Assembly (NCBI GenBank): GCA_017999015.1
Contig: JAGOBZ010000195.1
Coordinates: 1-6,198 of the forward strand
Direction: 5' to 3'
Source: Kiritimatiellia bacterium
GTDB lineage: Bacteria > Verrucomicrobiota > Kiritimatiellia > RFP12 > UBA1067
DNA: 6,198 nucleotides
Numbering within the stretch: position 1 is the first letter of the stretch; the number at the start of each line of letters is the position of its first letter. The notes under the pieces are model-generated. The model saw nothing but the letters and a program-made list of their open reading frames with translations. It was not told the DNA's origin and did no database searches. The position numbers were made by a program, and so were the translations under genes. This document shows positions 4,964 through 6,198 of this stretch, piece by piece.

Positions 4964-4972
4964 ATTGTACCA
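4964..4972 (-). promoter_or_regulatory. Extended -10 promoter, minus strand (toward mutM)
   Basis: On the minus strand TGG followed by TACAAT (complement of 4964-4969; five of six consensus bases) forms an extended -10 element. No good -35 lies 17 bp upstream, which extended -10 promoters tolerate. Start would be near 4957. It is divergent from the mlaE promoter 28 bp away and is a plausible, though distant, promoter for mutM. Confidence 0.45.
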
Positions 4973-4999
4973 CAGATCTGCGCCTTGTGCGACGGCGCC

Positions 5000-5028
5000 T
5001 TGCTCCACCCCATGATCTCTGCTATATT
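5000..5028 (+). promoter_or_regulatory. Promoter of the mla operon
   Basis: TTGCTC (5000-5005) and TATATT (5023-5028, five of six) are separated by exactly 17 bp, and TGC (5020-5022) makes an extended -10. Transcription should start near 5035, giving a leader of about 55 nt before mlaE that contains a short uORF. Confidence 0.65.
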
Positions 5029-5060
5029 CATCCTCAAAAAAAGGGTCTGCGCAAGGTTTC

Positions 5061-5093
5061 ATGATGATGAATCACATAGGAGACGGGCTGTGA
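5061..5093 (+). CDS. Possible 10-codon uORF overlapping the mlaE start
   Basis: Three successive ATG codons at 5061, 5064 and 5067 open a frame encoding MMMNHIGDGL that stops at TGA 5091-5093, sharing bases with the mlaE GTG at 5090 (GTGA overlap). An AAGG (5053-5056) lies 4 nt upstream. The mlaE Shine-Dalgarno is inside this frame, so ribosomes finishing the uORF would stop exactly at the mlaE start. Arrangement is suggestive of translational coupling but could be accidental, as the peptide itself is not conserved to my knowledge. Confidence 0.3.
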   Translation: MMMNHIGDGL

Positions 5094-5908
5094 TCACGCG
5101 CGAACCGGTCTATACGGATGCGCCGGCCACCGCATGGGGCGGGCTGTGGCGCGCCATGGTGCTGGGTCTGGCGGATATCGGCCGAGCGGGCACGCTCACG
5201 GCGCAGGCGCTGGCCGGCATGCCGCTCATGCTCCTGGCGCGCCGGCGCCGTCACGAATGGGTGCGGCAGATGTACCAGATGGGCATCAAGAGCCTGCCTG
5301 TCATTTCGGTGGTCGGCATGTTTACCGGGATGATTCTGGGATTGCAGGTCGGTCTGGAACTGCGCCGGTTCAATCAGGAGATCTATATCGGCTCGGCGGT
5401 CATGGTTTCGCTGCTGCGCGAAATGGGGCCTTTCATGACCGCGCTGATTCTGGCAGCCTGCGTCGGGTCCTCGATGGCCGCGCAGATCGGCACTATGACG
5501 GTCAACGACGAGGTCGCGGCGCTGGAGATCATGTCGATCGACCCGGTGCGTTTCCTGATGACGCCGCGCATGGCGGCGATGGTCGTCATGACGCCGCTGC
5601 TCTCTTTTTACACCTGCGTGCTGGGCGTGATCGGCGGCGGGATCGTCGGGCTTACCCAGCTCAACGTGCCGTGGGAGCAGTACATTTCGATGGCGATGGA
5701 CATCGCGCGGATGCGCGACCTCTATGTGGGGTTGTTCAAGGCCTTGATTTTCGGGATCGTCATTACCGGCGTCTCCTGTTACGAAGGGTTCACTACGCGG
5801 CAGGGCGCGGTGGGCGTGGGGCAGGCCACGCGGCGTTCGGTCATCACCTCCTTCCTGTTGGTCCTGATTCTCGGCTATATCGTCACGCGCATGTTTTACG
5901 ACCTATGA
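5090..5908 (+). CDS. mlaE: MlaE-family lipid ABC transporter permease
   Basis: Family role: inner-membrane permease of the MCE/Mla system, which moves phospholipids between inner and outer membrane in diderms (the TGD1 homologue in chloroplasts). The 272-residue protein has an amphipathic N-terminal part, then several hydrophobic segments (about 67-90, 112-134, 160-190, 213-232 and 250-268), as expected for about five membrane helices. The signature region REMGPFMTALILAACVGSS (110-128) with AAQIGTM and LEIMSIDPVRFLMTPR (145-160) identifies the family. Two usually conserved positions look changed: Cys124 where I expect Arg, and Gln132 where Glu is common. Start: GTG 5090 is 7 nt after AGGAG (5078-5082); the frame is open further upstream to 4985, but that extension crosses the promoter. 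It overlaps mlaF by ATGA. Confidence 0.92.
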   Translation: MITREPVYTDAPATAWGGLWRAMVLGLADIGRAGTLTAQALAGMPLMLLARRRRHEWVRQMYQMGIKSLPVISVVGMFTGMILGLQVGLELRRFNQEIYIGSAVMVSLLREMGPFMTALILAACVGSSMAAQIGTMTVNDEVAALEIMSIDPVRFLMTPRMAAMVVMTPLLSFYTCVLGVIGGGIVGLTQLNVPWEQYISMAMDIARMRDLYVGLFKALIFGIVITGVSCYEGFTTRQGAVGVGQATRRSVITSFLLVLILGYIVTRMFYDL

Positions 5909-6198
5909 TCCGTTTTGACCATGTCACCAAGCAACTGGGCGGGCGCAACGTCCTCGACGATCTCACCTTCGACATCAAGAAGGGCGAGATCTTCGCGATT
6001 GTCGGTCCGTCCGGGACCGGCAAGAGCGTGACGCTCAAGCATATGGTGCGGCTGCTCACACCCACGCGCGGTGCAGTGTGGATCGACGGGGTCGAGGTCA
6101 GCGCGGCGAACGGCGACGAGCTGGCGCGCGTGCGCGAGCGGTTCGGTTACCTGTTTCAGGGCGGCGCGCTGTTGGGTTGGATGACGGTCGAGGAGAAC
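5905..6198 (+). CDS. mlaF: MlaF-family ABC transporter ATPase, 3'-truncated by window edge
   Basis: Family role: cytoplasmic ATP-binding subunit that powers the MlaE permease. The first 98 residues are visible: MIRFDHVTKQLGGRNVLDDLTF, the Walker A loop GPSGTGKS (34-41), the usual strand IDGVEV (60-65) and the Q-loop around Gln85 (YLFQGGALLGWMTVEEN), with the FQ-GAL wording typical of MlaF. Signature motif, Walker B and H-loop are outside the window. ATG 5905 overlaps the mlaE stop as ATGA, so translation is probably coupled and the two subunits are made in step. An MCE-domain substrate-binding protein (MlaD) would be expected next. Confidence 0.93.
   Translation, partial: MIRFDHVTKQLGGRNVLDDLTFDIKKGEIFAIVGPSGTGKSVTLKHMVRLLTPTRGAVWIDGVEVSAANGDELARVRERFGYLFQGGALLGWMTVEEN

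Larger units (their letters stand above)
4617..4999. other. Long spacer with REP-like palindromes and divergent promoter signals
   Basis: This 383 bp stretch lies upstream of both mutM (minus) and mlaE (plus) and has no convincing gene. It contains the mutM ribosome site (4624-4630), two GC-rich palindromes (4709-4728 and 4783-4838), and an AT-richer end from about 4940 with a minus-strand promoter. A minus-strand frame reaching 4918 crosses the palindromes and produces low-complexity R/P-rich sequence, so I treat it as accidental. Confidence 0.6.

Noticed and set aside
4985..5089. N-terminal extension of mlaE back to 4985
   Set aside because: The extension would run through the promoter boxes at 5000-5028, and GTG 5090 has a well-spaced AGGAG, so the extra 35 codons are unlikely to be translated.

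Overview
This 6.2 kb, GC-rich window reads as an ordinary bacterial chromosome segment with short operons, two tRNA genes and sparse repeats. The exported protein at 2138-3787 has an architecture (Ig-like strand segments around a PPC-like beta-sandwich) that I know mainly from Planctomycetes, Verrucomicrobia and Kiritimatiellota. Together with the Mla lipid transporter of a diderm envelope, this suggests a Gram-negative member of the PVC group. That placement is an inference with moderate-to-low confidence.

Layout. Positions 2-286 (+) hold the C-terminal part of a thioredoxin-fold protein with a CxxC motif, followed by a good intrinsic terminator. Positions 287-673 have no convincing gene; this is an AT-rich spacer with two hairpins, a perfect 3 x 12 bp tandem repeat and a terminator. 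tRNA-Val(TAC) lies at 674-750 (-). tsaC, for threonylcarbamoyl-AMP synthase, is at 887-1501 (+), possibly starting at 905. It converges on rpsU (bS21, 1606-1803, -) over a shared bidirectional terminator. tRNA-Tyr(GTA) at 1874-1959 (-) lies just upstream of rpsU, and one clear promoter at 1978-2006 probably serves both. The exported PPC-like protein (2138-3787, +) overlaps tail-to-tail with mutM (3756-4616, -).

The 4617-4999 spacer carries two REP-like palindromes, one a 56 bp two-arm element, and a minus-strand extended -10 promoter with a tiny ORF. From a second extended -10 promoter at 5000-5028 (+) runs an mla-type operon: mlaE (5090-5908) and, overlapping by ATGA, mlaF (5905 to the window end).

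Functionally, tsaC (tRNA t6A modification), the two tRNAs and rpsU are translation genes. mutM is base-excision DNA repair, and mlaE/mlaF form the inner-membrane core of a phospholipid ABC transporter. I found no CRISPR array, transposase, integrase or defence system. The less ordinary signals are in the spacers and leaders: three separate 12-bp-period tandem triplets beside the tRNA genes, the two-arm palindrome, the near-perfect extended Shine-Dalgarno of rpsU, a 10-codon uORF that overlaps the mlaE start, and two substitutions in the conserved MlaE signature.
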